From Ilyonectria destructans (taxonomy: Eukaryota > Ascomycota > Sordariomycetes > Hypocreales > Nectriaceae), in assembly GCA_020740775.1 (NCBI GenBank), contig JAHEWK010000005.1, forward strand, positions 1,054,001 through 1,118,000: DNA of 64,000 nucleotides. The letters are read 5' to 3'. The position numbers were made by a program, and so were the translations under genes. Positions within the stretch are counted from its first letter, which is position 1. Every line of letters starts with the position of its first letter. The notes under the pieces are model-generated. The model worked only from the letters and a program-made list of their open reading frames with translations. It did not search any database and was not told where the DNA came from. This document shows positions 34,439 to 46,331 of this stretch, one piece after another.

Positions 34439-35606
34439 CCTGAACGGAGTATAATCAACTAATACTGGGCTATATTTCACAAGACAGAATATTTGTCAGT
34501 GCTCGCTTATCTCCGAACATTTCTCACGGAAGCTGGCATTAACCCAGATTGCATTTAGATGCTTATGAGACATTCCCAACCTTCAGGTTATCTTACACAA
34601 CGCATTAAGACATTGTCACTCTTCTTTCAACTCGGTTGCGAGTGTCCCACGGAAAAACCAAGAATGATACACTTGCACGAGGCTAATGTACACATGGACC
34701 TGAACACCAGAGGGACGATTTGTGGAGGGTAGTAATTTGTTTTCAAGGGTGTCAAGCAATGAAGAATAGGGGAGTCCTAGAAATCCGTCTTATATTCACA
34801 ATGCTTTATCATAATGAGTGCAGCCCTGTTTCAACTGCTCTGATAACTGTGTATTGGTGTCTCGGACTGTCGAGTGCATCTATAGAGCAGGCTGAAACCA
34901 TTGACTACCACATACGACCATAGCTCTTAGAAAATACGGGATCCCGTCCGCTCTCCCTTAGTCAAGCTGAGAAGCGGTGAATTAGTACTCGGGTCGGTGA
35001 CGACCGGGGAATCCTCACTGTTGTATGTTTCTTTTTAGTTCAATCTGTATTTTTTTTCCACCTCCAGATTTTAGTCTGCCTTGTGCGGATATTAGGGCCC
35101 GTGGGGATGCGGTCGACGCGGAGTGGGGCCGGTTTTCTCTTTGCCGCTAGCCCACTATGTCCGGAAGGAATCCTTGAGCCTGCTAATCCCTGGGAACTGG
35201 ATATCTTAGAGTAAGTTTATTCCTAATAATATCTAGCTTTTCTTGACTATCTAAAATAACCATTATTTTAGTAAAGGTTTAGTTTTATACCCTAACTTTA
35301 GTAGCTATTTATTATTCAATTTTGGCCACCTTGAATTGAGAAGGACTATTGGAATAGTCGCTCAGGCTAAGACACAGCTGGTCTCTAAAACCGCCATGCC
35401 TCTTACAGACCCCTGGAACTGGAAGATGAATAAACTGATTCTGCACTATCGTGTCTGGATCGGCTTAGCGCACTCCCCTAGGCATTACCCATATACACAT
35501 TCTTATTTTTGTCTCTTGTCTCCTCCTCTCCATCGCGCCGTCTTCCCTTTGATCTGTCTGTACCACGTTACGAAGGAGACTGAATGGAAGGTTACGAGGT
35601 AATATA
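34439..35606. other. AT-rich intergenic region, probable repeat relic
   Basis: 1.17 kb. The part 35210-35340 is very AT-rich (TATTTATTATTCAATTTTGG type sequence) and looks like RIP-mutated non-coding DNA. Frames at 34720 and 35336 are not gene-like. Confidence 0.4.
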
Positions 35607-37237
35607 TTATTGCGCTGAGCTGCATCCTTCCTTCCGGATCTGCCAAAGTGATGCAGGATCAATGACTTGACAGGGCAGTTTCAGATGATAGATTGCATCT
35701 CCGTGAGACCTTATGACCTCTCGAATATACTCCTGCTTTACTTCAAGTTCAAAAAAAGACAGCTTCGAGGCAGCGAGTTGCCATGACTTGACCACCCGAG
35801 GACTCAACTCCAGATGCCACGTTCCCCGCCAAGTGACCGAGGCACCGTCTCTGTCCATGCGATATATGAACGCACAGGCATGTGCCTTTCCACCATTCCA
35901 AAGCACAAACGTGTGTAACTTGGGCATCTTCTGTACAAGGACCCCGGCTCGGCAGAGCAAAGCCTCAATCTGCTGCCGCTTTTCCCAATCGTCGTCCAGG
36001 AGCTGCGATGTGAGCGCTAGAGATTGCAGATGTGACCAGCTCCACGTCGACTGACATTGTTGAAACAGTTCTTCGGCATTGATCATGAAGGAGACGGCCA
36101 GGTGTTGTAAGTCAAGACTTTTTGATGCGAAAACCGAACCAAGCCTGTCGCGAGGATCCATCAAATGGATAAAATTGAACGAGGGGAAAGCGGGTTGTAT
36201 AAGTGCTGGCCGCTTTGGAAATGGATCGTAGAATTTATATGAATCTTCAAAAACTATTAATTCTTTGAGGGTATCCGGAAAATTATCTCGCATCGCAATA
36301 GAAAGGGCTATCCTCAAGCATTAGCAGTGGATCATCAGCGTGTATTTAACATAGTCGGAAAATGAAGTCGTGATTCCCGTTACAGGCGTGGGTGCGTACC
36401 TCGATCATCAAATTCTCTGTACTCGGGTTCATATGGCGCCCACGGCTCGTAGGACATATCCTCTAGACGATCAAACCTGCTGAGTAACATGCCTATTGAT
36501 TTCGGAGAAAGGCAACGCCGGAGTTGTCGACGGATAATGAGGCAATTGACTGCTTCAACTCGAGGTAGCATATCGGGGAACACTAAACGGATACGTCTGA
36601 ATAGTCGTTCCACACCCGAGGAAGGAGGAGCTTTGACTTGTTGACCGTGGATCCAGCCATGCCGCGGGTCATGATACCGAGTTCCAGTCCTCCACGTATC
36701 TGGCATTGTGTCCTCGTCATGCTCAACATCATCGGAGGACAAGTACAAGTTCTTGAACCAGTGTTCGCAGTCGCTAGGAGAGAACACGTTGATCTCTAGC
36801 GCCAATTTATTCGATGGACTCCAAGAACTGAGAATGGAAAATAGCTTCCATATCCCATCACTGACGATAGAGCCAATCTTCACTGGTGGCATACGTCGTT
36901 TTGAGCAACACTTGGGTGTGTATCGTGGTAATTCGAAATCGAAACAGATGTGGTGAATGAGCGCTCTCTTTTGCGGCGAAACCATACATTCGAAATTGTC
37001 GAGGCAAGATACTCCCAGCTTCATCTTGTAGAAATTGACCTTCTCTAAAACGTGATGCCATTCTCTGCATACAGACGCAAGAGAAGCCCAGCCAGAATTC
37101 TTTTGGTATGCGATTGCCTCCAAGATCATGAAGCGAATCTCTGCGGGAAGAGATATCCATTTGAAGGCTTGTGCCCTTGTTTGGCTTCGAGTTTTCATTT
37201 TGCGGAGTTTGGAAGACAAATGGTAGGCGGCAGACAT
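35607..37237 (-). CDS. F-box domain protein, fungal type
   Basis: Two exons, 36400-37237 and 35607-36307; the 92-nt intron runs from GTACGC to ATAG. The alternative AG five bases earlier gives an immediate stop, so the ATAG acceptor was chosen; 512 aa. An F-box-like segment lies near the N-terminus: FKWISLPAEIRFMILEAIA followed by WASLASVCREWHHVLEK (about residues 25-66). The rest resembles the fungal F-box family with conserved tails such as KLHTFVLWNGG, ACAFIYRMDRD, ASVTWRGTWHLELSPRVVKSW and a final helix. These proteins are expected to link SCF ubiquitin ligase to substrates; the target is unknown. The family expands strongly in plant-associated Sordariomycetes. Confidence 0.85.
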
Positions 37238-37270
37238 AAAATTTAGCGTCAGATGGGGCTGAGGGTTGCT

Positions 37271-37277
37271 TTATATA
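37271..37277 (-). promoter_or_regulatory. TATA box of the F-box gene
   Basis: On the minus strand TATATAA lies about 34 bases upstream of the ATG at 37237. Position would leave only a very short 5' UTR from this start, so the ATG at codon 14 (MKTRSQTR) could also be used. Confidence 0.4.
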
Positions 37278-39170
37278 GCAGTCAAGGAAGACGGCGCATC
37301 TCTGAAGAGTATTCTTGCCTGCCGGATCGAAGGTTAAGAGGCAACCTTTATGGCTATCGAAGTCGAATTTTTAAACTTGCATCCACGTGCCAGGCGCCGC
37401 GGACAGCGTCGTTATCATGGTAAACAAAGTTTAAGATAGAACAGCTGAATTGGAGCTAAAAGCAAAGGTACGTATGCAGTAACCGTGTTTTTAAGCTATC
37501 GTCTCTTCTAGTACCAGGTCTAGTACTAAATGTGCGTCTCTATTGCATGTAAATACTGCATGTCCTTGACCCATTTAATAATATTGAATAAAGATAAGAA
37601 GAAGAAAAGGTTTCCACTTCTCACGCACTGTACCTAGAGAAGAAAGGGCTAGATAAAGCTACCAGAAAGGCTTGCTGCAGTGTTCTTCAATCTAAATTAA
37701 AACAGCCCTTCGATACCCTGATAGTACCGGGCTATCTGCGGTTTAAAGAAGATTGCGTACCCGAGAGGGCTGTGAACGGCCGCTTAGAAGCGGCCAGGTA
37801 AAATAGAGACATGTTGTGCCGTGATAATGGAAGTCCACTGGCTCAGCGAAGTAGCCGGACATCCACAAGGCCGTCTAAGTGAGGCCTCACCGGCATTAAC
37901 TGGTGGACTCCATTTGTTTAGATCCGTTCGACAAGAGCTAATTTTAGTGTGACCTGCATGAGGCGGTACAAAACTGTGACAACGAGTTCCGCAACTGTGA
38001 TTTTACGACATGGATTAAAGACATTATTGCTACGAGGGAGAGAATGTGAAACTTGGGTCGCAGCATCAGTGCTTCTCGACCGTGTAACCAGCATCTATGT
38101 TTCTATTCACTCCGCTGACCCGATACACAAAGAATTTTGGGCCAAACTTTTGCTTATACGGTTGACTCGAGCTGGTCTAAGTCTCGAGGATACAAGGTTT
38201 GAGCTGAGAATCCGAATGCTTTCAGTCACTCATCCATAGGAATCAACACTGGGGTCTAGGGTGGACCTCCAAATGAGGGGGTCTTTTGCGACTAGGCAAG
38301 AACAATTGGGAAGTGTGTTTAGGCATAACTGATATTAGCCGGAATAGCGACCCGCGTCCGCATGATATTTAGATTTGGCCTTCAATCTAAAATGGCCAGA
38401 TTTTGCTCACTTGCTGCATCATCCTTGATTGAGCTACTGGAACTTTTCTGTCATGTGCCAATGGAAACATGGGGTCACCCCTTCGGAGAAGTCATTGTAA
38501 ATGACCTTGACAGATGCCCATGCTCGGTAAATAATGGGTCTGACTCGGCTCAGGTGTCCGAAATTCCGTCTCGTAAACTTTGCATCCCCATGAGCAGACG
38601 AACATCTGAACCGTGTCGAGGCTGAATTTGCTTGTGCCAAGACCCCACGTTTATGCAGTTGCATTTTAAAACGGTCCCCTGTGAAATAGTAATTTTACAT
38701 CAACACGACTACATCAGAGTTTCCCGTAGTCTAGTTCCTCGTAATATATAATGCAATATCTCTACTCTACAAGTCTATGTAAACAAGAGCTTTTAGGATG
38801 GATGCTTCATATACATGCAGTGGATAGCTGCACTGACCGGGAACGGTTCCTTCGGGCCTATGTTCCGACGTCAATGACTGAAAGGGGATCGGCATCAATT
38901 CCCCCTTTAGGTTTACCGTCCGCGAGTGCCGTAGGTTCCCTCATTGATAAATTGCCAAGTAGCTTTCATCGGAGGTAGAGGTTCCATCTGGATCAGAACG
39001 GCACACTCCTCAGTGGACCCCATGCTCTTAGTCCCAAAAGGTCAATACGAAACATAACTGATTCGCGGGAAATCAGAGAAATTGAGGTCATGTTGAAATT
39101 ACCCGGCCTAAAATAATAGTTCTACGAAATGGTTGCTGGTAGCTAGAGTATCGAGCTGGTTAGAGACCAG
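37278..39170. other. Gene-poor region (1.9 kb)
   Basis: No convincing gene on either strand. 37545-37720 is A-rich and may be a decayed mobile-element fragment. The frames at 37949-38239, 38362-38625 and 38751-38978 lack recognisable domains. The right end holds the GH74 promoter. Confidence 0.4.
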
Positions 39171-39177
39171 TATAAAA
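39171..39177 (+). promoter_or_regulatory. TATA box of GH74 gene
   Basis: TATAAAA, 72 bases upstream of the GH74 start codon. Spacing and the inducible nature of such secreted enzymes make it a likely core promoter element. Confidence 0.6.
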
Positions 39178-39248
39178 GGCAAGAATGCTACGCTGCGTAT
39201 CAACAATATTGTGCCTCGGTCACACTCATCATATCCATTGATCTCACG

Positions 39249-41784
39249 ATGAAGTGCCTCAAGTTCCTTGCAGCACTGGCAGCGCCTGTCCTGGCCGCTA
39301 CTAGCTGGGATAATGTGCATATCGGAGGTGGCGGTGGTTTTGTGTCTGGCATCGTCTTCCACCCAACGGAAGCCGGGCTAGCATATGCTAGAACGGATAT
39401 TGGTGGCATCTACAAGCTCAACAGTGACGACTCGTGGACCCCAATTACGGATGGAATCGCTTCTAGCAGTAATTGGTAAGATTTTATGATTACTTTTGAC
39501 AAATTGCTTTCACTCATCAGACACTAGGCACAACTGGGGCATTGATGCACTTGCTCTCGATCCTCAAAATGCCAACATCATCTACGCCGCCGTAGGCATG
39601 TACACCAATAGCTGGGACCCTAACAATGGATCCATTATGAAAAGCACCGACAAAGGCGCCACATGGACTTTCACGAGCTTGTCATTCAAAGTTGGTGGCA
39701 ACATGCCTGGACGAGGTACTGGTGAACGTCTGGCAGTGGACCCTAAGAACTCCAACATTGTTTACTTTGGAGCCAGGAGCGGAAACGGCCTTTGGAAGAG
39801 TACAAACGGAGGCCAGAGTTTCCAAAAGGTCACCTCGTTCACAGCAGTTGGAACCTTCAAGCCTGATCCCAGCGACACCAACGGCTACAACAGCGACATC
39901 CAGGGCCTTACCTTTATCACATTTGATTCGACTTCCGGCACAACTGGGGGCGCAACCTCTCGTATCTTTGTTGGAACCGCCGACAACATCACCGCCTCCG
40001 TCTATGTTTCCGAAAATGCCGGGTCTACTTGGACTGCTGTAGCCAATCAGCCGGCCAAGTTCTTCCCACACAAGTGCCGTCTTCAACCCGACGAGAAGGC
40101 TCTGTACCTGACATACTCGGACGGCACAGGCCCTTATGATGGCACCCAGGGTGCTGTCTATCGCTATGATCTTGCCACTAGTGTCTGGAAAAACATCACT
40201 CCCGTGTCAGGGAGTTCACTTTACTTTGGATTTGGAGGTCTTGGCGTCGACATGAAAAAGCCCGGGACTCTCGTTGTTGCAAGCCTGAACTCGTGGTGGC
40301 CTGATGCCCAGCTATTCCGGTCCACCGACTCCGGCGCGTCGTGGAACCCGATATGGGAGTTTGGATCAAGCGGGACGCCAGAACGCAAACATACGATGGA
40401 TGTCAGCCTTGCTCCCTGGATCAAGACTGAATTCCTCGACAATGACTCGAAGTGGCTGGGCTGGATGATTGAAAGTCTAGAGATTGATCCTAATGATAGT
40501 AATCACTGGCTGTATGGTACAGGGTTGACTATCTACGGCGGCCATGATCTGACCAACTGGGGCACTTCCGCAAAAGTCACCACGAAGTCTCTCGCTGATG
40601 GAATCGAGGAGTACGCGGTTCAGGAAGTCAAGTCTGCTCCCGGGGGCACTGAACTCCTAGCTGCTGTCGGAGATGAATGCGGTTTCACATTCCTCTCTCA
40701 GTCTGACTTGGGAACTTCGCCCAACAAAGCCTGGGATACGCCACTTTGGACCACTTCAAGCAGCGTCGACTATGCTGGCAACAAGGTCAGCAACGTCGTC
40801 CGTGTCGGTAATGCGGCGGGATCTTATAATGTTGCCATGTCAAGCAACGGCGGTTCATCTTGGTACATCAACTATGCCACCGACACTGCCAAGTACGGCG
40901 GCGAGGTTGCCTTCTCTGCCGACGCCGACACGATCTTGTGGTCGAGTTCAACTTCTGGAGTCGTTCGGTCCGCGAACAGCGCAACGTTCTCCGCCGTCTC
41001 CAGCCTACCCTCGAACGCTGTTATTGCGTCCGACAAACGCGACAACAAGTACTTCTACGCTGGATCCAGTGCCACTTTCTATGTCTCCTCCAACACTGCG
41101 TCAAGCTTCTCTTCAGGTGGTTCACTAAGTGGAGCCGGCTCTATTCGCGATATCGAGGCTCATCCTACGACGGCAGGCGAGCTATATGTTTCCACCGACG
41201 TCGGCATTTTCCATAGCACCAACTATGGGTCCAGCTTTACAAAGGTCTCTACAACTCTGACAGACACACACCGAATCTCGCTCGGAAAGGGCTCATCTTC
41301 GTCCTGGAATCTTTATGCGTTTGGTAATGGTGCCAAAGGGGAGAGGCTGTATGGCAGTGCCGATGGTGGCTCTTCCTGGACTGATATTCAGGGCGACAGC
41401 CAAACTTTTGGCGCCATTGACAGTGGCCGTGTAGCAGGTAGTGGAAACGTTGCCGACTATGTATATGTTGGTACGAATGGTCGTGGTGTTTTGTACGGCA
41501 AGGTTACGGTTTCGGGTGGCAGCAGCGGTGGTTCTTCGACTTCGACTTCGACTAGGACTTCGACGACTTTGATTACAAGTACGACTACTACTTCAAGGGC
41601 TACCCAGTCCTCTTCCACAACGACAACCACAAGGTCGTCATCAACATCAAGTGCAGCTCCTGCGACCACCTCTACAGCTGCCCACTACCAGCAATGTGGC
41701 GGTTCGAGTTGGACCGGACCCACGGTTTGCGAGAGCCCTTACACTTGTACCAAGCAGAACGACTTCTACTCGCAGTGTTTGTAG
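39249..41784 (+). CDS. Secreted GH74 xyloglucanase with C-terminal CBM1
   Basis: Two exons, 39249-39475 and 39528-41784; 52-nt intron (GTAAGA...ACTAG). The TAG acceptor gives [12 protein letters not shown], the conserved GH74 sequence. The product is 827 aa, typical of fungal GH74-CBM1 enzymes. Signal peptide [16 protein letters not shown]. The catalytic module is a tandem pair of seven-bladed propellers made of Asp-box-like repeats ([43 protein letters not shown]). The Asp of [10 protein letters not shown] is one of the expected catalytic acids. A Ser/Thr-rich O-glycosylated linker precedes a CBM1 (HYQQCGG..WTGPTVC......TC......YSQCL, about 795-827) with the four Cys and the aromatic binding face. 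It cleaves the beta-1,4-glucan backbone of xyloglucan outside the cell. With the AA9 enzyme at 62 kb it points to growth on plant cell walls. Confidence 0.96.
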
Positions 41785-42866
41785 ATCACTGGCGGTTGAA
41801 GAATCAAGTGCTGGATCTTGTGCCAGGCCTCTCATGGCCCGATTTCTACTGCTTTGTAAGCGATGGATGTTGAAATTGCTCCACGGCTGCTGGGTGAGCT
41901 TCTCGGTCGTTAGTCTGTGACTTGAGGCGCGGGGGAGCAACATCTGGCTGCCGACAGGGCAGGCATCGCAGTTTCAGGGGTTTTGGTATTATCCGTCATC
42001 TCAAGTAAATTTCATCTGTACATATTGAGAAATTATTCCGAATCTTATTTGTATTTTGTTCACTGCGTTCAAATTCCTTTCTTTGAAACTTTTGTCTCCC
42101 AGAGGCGAAGCAAACTCAGAATGGTCTTTGCAATATCGACGTCACAAGTAGAAACTCTTACGATATATTTTTATTTAGTGTCTTCTTAAGCGAGATGTTA
42201 TGGCGCGAGCCTCCCCATTCCGCTGGCACCGGACAACAGGACTCCGTGTCACAACTTGCTACTACCAGCTGCTCAGACGACAGTCGCGTTGATCAGCTGG
42301 GGTGGTCCAGAAATCGCGGGGCACATATTTCTCAATGGGTCGAAGATATACTGACCCGCTGTTCTCCAAAATGCGAGTCGTTTCGTTTCTGATTGATCAG
42401 TTTGGGTGGTTCGGCGGAAGGTATAACACAAGACTTCGTCCGCTCATCGTACTACGGAGCCACACCTGATCGCTAAGACAGCTCATCCAGACAAAATTGC
42501 TGAAATAAAACGCATCAATAGGGACTCCCACGTCGCAGAACCCCCAGCTCCCTCTGACTTCTATGGAAGTCTAAGCAGCACATACGGCATCCCAAACATT
42601 CCAATCAACAGTCCAATTAAGCAACTAAGAAGACTTCAAGCAATAGAATCGTCAGAAATGGAGTCTCCAATACAATCTCAGATGAAGTGGTCTACAACAG
42701 AGAAGGAAAATTCGTAAACATAAACACCACATCATTGAGGGGGAATGGTAGCTATACTGTGCCAAAAGTAAGTCATAGTACCAAAGCGTCGGGAAATTCC
42801 TGAGCTGACCGAGAGTCGAAAGTCTCAATGTAAAGGACGCTGGTTTTTAAGTAATTACCTCTGTAT
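41785..42866. other. Intergenic region between convergent genes
   Basis: 1.08 kb. A 96-codon stretch without stops at 42427-42717 (+) has protein-like content but no ATG at its start; it may be a gene fragment or chance. 41960-42180 is AT-rich. Nothing else supported. Confidence 0.35.
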
Positions 42867-45204
42867 TTAATGATACTTTCGATCCAAATTAAGGCCTGCA
42901 CTGCGAGCCATGTCGCTGAAGGCAATCCTGCCGACGTCACTCTTCGGTTGTACATCCTGTATCCTCACCCACTTGTCCTTCAGCAGCCTCACTCTTTCAA
43001 TACCGCTCAGTGCGCTTCCTCCATCGGGAACTGCCACATATGGCGAGTCCCGTGTGAGGGTCGAGACACTACTCAGCAAGTCCGGGCTCTTGGTCTTACA
43101 CTGCAGGGCAACATGCCCAAGAGCAAAACCCGTCATAACTAGGGTGGATATCACATAAACACCCATCCACATCCAGTTCACTTTATACACCTGGTCAGAG
43201 AACTCTACCCACGTCCCAGTGCTATTGTCCCAATCCGCAAGAGGTGTTACGACCGAACCCGTAGCATTGTCAACGATCATCTGCGTCGATGGCGATAGAC
43301 CGTCGGCGCCCACAATAATAGACTGCTCGAATGACGCCCTGATTACTGTATTGAGTATAGCTGCTAGGCGTGCTTCGAAAATGGGCATCGGTACATTCTC
43401 GAGTGATGGCGGCGAAAAATATGCCATGTAATTGTAAAATGCGCTGATCGGGCGGGCGAGAGTCGGGTCCCGAAGGAAGAGGTTCAGCATATTGTTCTTC
43501 CCCCCTTCAGGGTCTGGGAGGAGCCGAGGAATCATAGAGAGTACAGGGAGGTTTTTAGGAAAGGAAAAGACCGTCGCGTTTGCTTGGATTGGTCGCCCTT
43601 TGCTATGTCGAATTCTCTCAGCAGAACAAGAGAGGTACCCAAAGTCGGAGGATCGAGAGCACCGTACCATGGTGTCAACGTACGAGGTGCTAGGAGCGCA
43701 CATGGTCATATTCCACAGGAAATCGTCGAAGGTTTTACCTATGCTGTTGGCGACAAAGACAAGAGTCTGCTTTGATGGCCTATCTTCACCGTTCGAAAGG
43801 CTAAAGTTTCCTCCCATTTGCAAAGTAGCGTTGAGGAATTCGTCTTTGAGGAGGTCAAATTGTATCGGTGGTGCGATATAGGTGGGGCCAAATGTGTTCT
43901 CTCTGCCTTCCCGAACGGCAGAGAAGAACGAATCATTACCCCAGTTGACTTTTATCATCTCTTGGGCTTCCAGGGGCCCGGCTAGAATCATCTGGGATAT
44001 GTTCTTCTGAAGCCAGGAAGTGCCATTGATCCACGGACCGCACTAAAAGACTCTTGTCAGCATATATGACGACAACAGAGAATAAAAGGCGTCAGTGAAA
44101 AAAGATAGTGGTGGTCAAGTGGACTTACCGATACCGAGATGTATGACGACTGGACCATCATACTAGCGTTGCCAGCTCGTGTTCCTGGTATGCCGCGGAC
44201 TGGCACCCCGACAATGGATTCGTATGGTGGAATCACGTCACTTGGAACGTTTACCCAAGTGTGCGGATCATTGGAGTTGTATCCGTCCAGCATGTGCAGA
44301 AACGGAATCCGGACATTGCCCCATATATCCTGTTGGGCTAATCTCAGCGCCTCATCAGGCCCCCCGACCTGCTCCAAGCTATCGTTGAAGTTCGGGCTCG
44401 ACCCATTCGCAAGCATAAGACGACTCCCCGAGGACGAAAATGCAGCCGAAGAAACAGTACGCATACCGAATGGCAGAGCGTACAAGGTCGGTAGAATGTC
44501 GAACTTTGCCGTGAAATTGCTAGCTGGATATGATATGATGGAGAAATCTGAGGAGATAGCATCTGCGTTCAGGGCGACGGCACGTAGGACACTCTGACCG
44601 CCGAGGGGGCTCAAAACCCAGGTGAAGACCAGGATTGGTGTCCAGAAGCTGACAAGTCGGACCCAAAACAGCAACTTTAGGGTATTGGTCATTGTGACGC
44701 TGCCAAGGAGGATCTCCAGTGTCTGTGGTGCCCACATGATTAGCGTTCGCGCTCTTCAGACGTGTGGGAATGCCCGGTGGCTCAGTGTGTGTCTATGCTT
44801 ACGCCGAGCGTCGTCCCTCTCTCACAGCTATACAGAGCAACACTCCTCAGTGATGTGCCGAGAACCGCAGCAAAAGCGATGGGCCATATTGTTGCAGCAA
44901 CATTAGCGGCCTCAAGAACACGACTTCCGAGCTCTGATTCAGGCTGCTGGTGCAAATAAACCAGATAGACCCCGAGAACTATTGAAATGTGAACGTAAGC
45001 ATAGAGACCTATAGAGTGCCTATTACTCTCACCAATGAAGGCTGCTGGAATAAGAGCCAAGCTGGCGGACAGGGGGAATCGCTGCCATGTCGAAAGAGAG
45101 GAGTCTCGTAATGTTACCGGGCTGCGAGGCCAGCCGTGGAGTAGCGACGGATCCTGCTGGCTCTTGCTGTCGATGCCATCTTCCGTGCTCTGTCTTCTCT
45201 CCAT
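42867..45204 (-). CDS. Fungal polytopic membrane protein, function unknown
   Basis: Three exons: 44803-45204, 44129-44722, 42867-44042. Introns of 80 nt (GTAAGC...CACAG) and 86 nt (GTAAGT...TTTTAG) are both phase 0; 723 aa. The start is the first in-frame ATG (MERRQSTEDG). The N-terminal cytoplasmic segment is followed by membrane helices around FPLSASLALIPAAFI, YVHISIVLGVYLVYL, and WPIAFAAVLGTSL. The hallmark block runs ALYSCERGTTLG-TLEILLGS-TNTLK, then another helix (FWTPILVFTWVLSPLGG). A long extracellular/lumenal domain with many N-glycosylation sequons (NGTSW, NATL, NMTM) and cysteines follows, then a final helix (VNWMWMGVYVISTLVMTGFALG) and a cytoplasmic tail. I know this block from a widespread but uncharacterised Pezizomycotina family; a sensor or transporter role is speculative. 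Confidence 0.88.
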
Positions 45205-46331
45205 AACAAGTGGTGTTCTTCTGCTAAGAGTAGCAAAATCTAGCCGAGAGATAGGCTTCAAGCTTGTAAAGCGCAGTGCTCTCTGTTCTCTGTGGGGCTT
45301 GACTCAAGATACTCCGCAGCTATTATACCTTGAGAAGCACATTTTCTCCTTCATATCGACTACTTGGCGCAGGAAATAAGGCTGTGTGCTTTCAATCCTC
45401 AACATTAGCGTTGAGCCAACATTAGCGCCTAGCCAGCCCAATTAAGAGTAACCAGGCACTTTCAAGTGTCTCGGCGCCAATGAATCCTGCTGCAGGCACA
45501 AGATTCGAGGGCCGGCGACATAAGCTGCAGCGTTTCGGGAGCACGCTTAAATCTGACGAGCAGCGCGCCAAGTATTATCGGACAATTCTTGTATCACAAT
45601 TAACCGCCGAAAGTCGACAATGTAACGGTGTACAGAGAGGGCCCCGCGAGCGAGAAATAGCCGTGCATAAATTAATTTACAATAGATTACCCGATCTTTA
45701 ACATTGGTGTGAATCCTGGGTATAGAGACGCATCTAAGTAGTCTTCACGCCGGCGTGAAAAACGTGATCGATGCGACAAATGATCCTATCATCTAGTCCA
45801 CAAGACTGAAAGTAGGACACTGGAGTGTAGAGCTTGAGGCCGGGCTGTAGGCGAGGTTGTCGAAGGCCGAAGGCCGAAGACCATGCAGTGCCTTCCCATT
45901 TCCGTGATGGCCGCTTCGGCCTCGTTCGTACCTTACTGCACGGCATAGATACTCCCAACTTCAAGACGCGAAGTGCTTCAGATGAGTTTGACACTCATCA
46001 GCGTGGATTGCAAATGCAGCGCCTAGGGAAACGCCAAGTGCTTTTAGGTAGGATAAATGAGACACTCGGAATCCTTATCATTGGCTGTCAAAGATCGAGT
46101 GGCTTCAAGATATCAGGCTCGCGTCATGCACCAATAGAAGTCCATTCTGCCTATCTGGGATGATGGCGGGGTAAGCTGGCCTTCAGCCGCATGCGAAATG
46201 CTTTCGGCAGATCTCCTCATCTTTCTCAGCCCTACCCACCACGTAAAATCTCAGTGCAGCTGCAAACACTCGACTTCAGTTGACCCTTTGCTTGGCTTCC
46301 ATCGTCTCATCTAGTACAAGGACACTCTTCT
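45205..46331. other. Divergent intergenic region
   Basis: 1.13 kb between the membrane protein (-) and the TPR-CHAT gene (+); contains both promoters. The frames 45480-45701 and 45834-46163 show no coding character. Confidence 0.4.
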
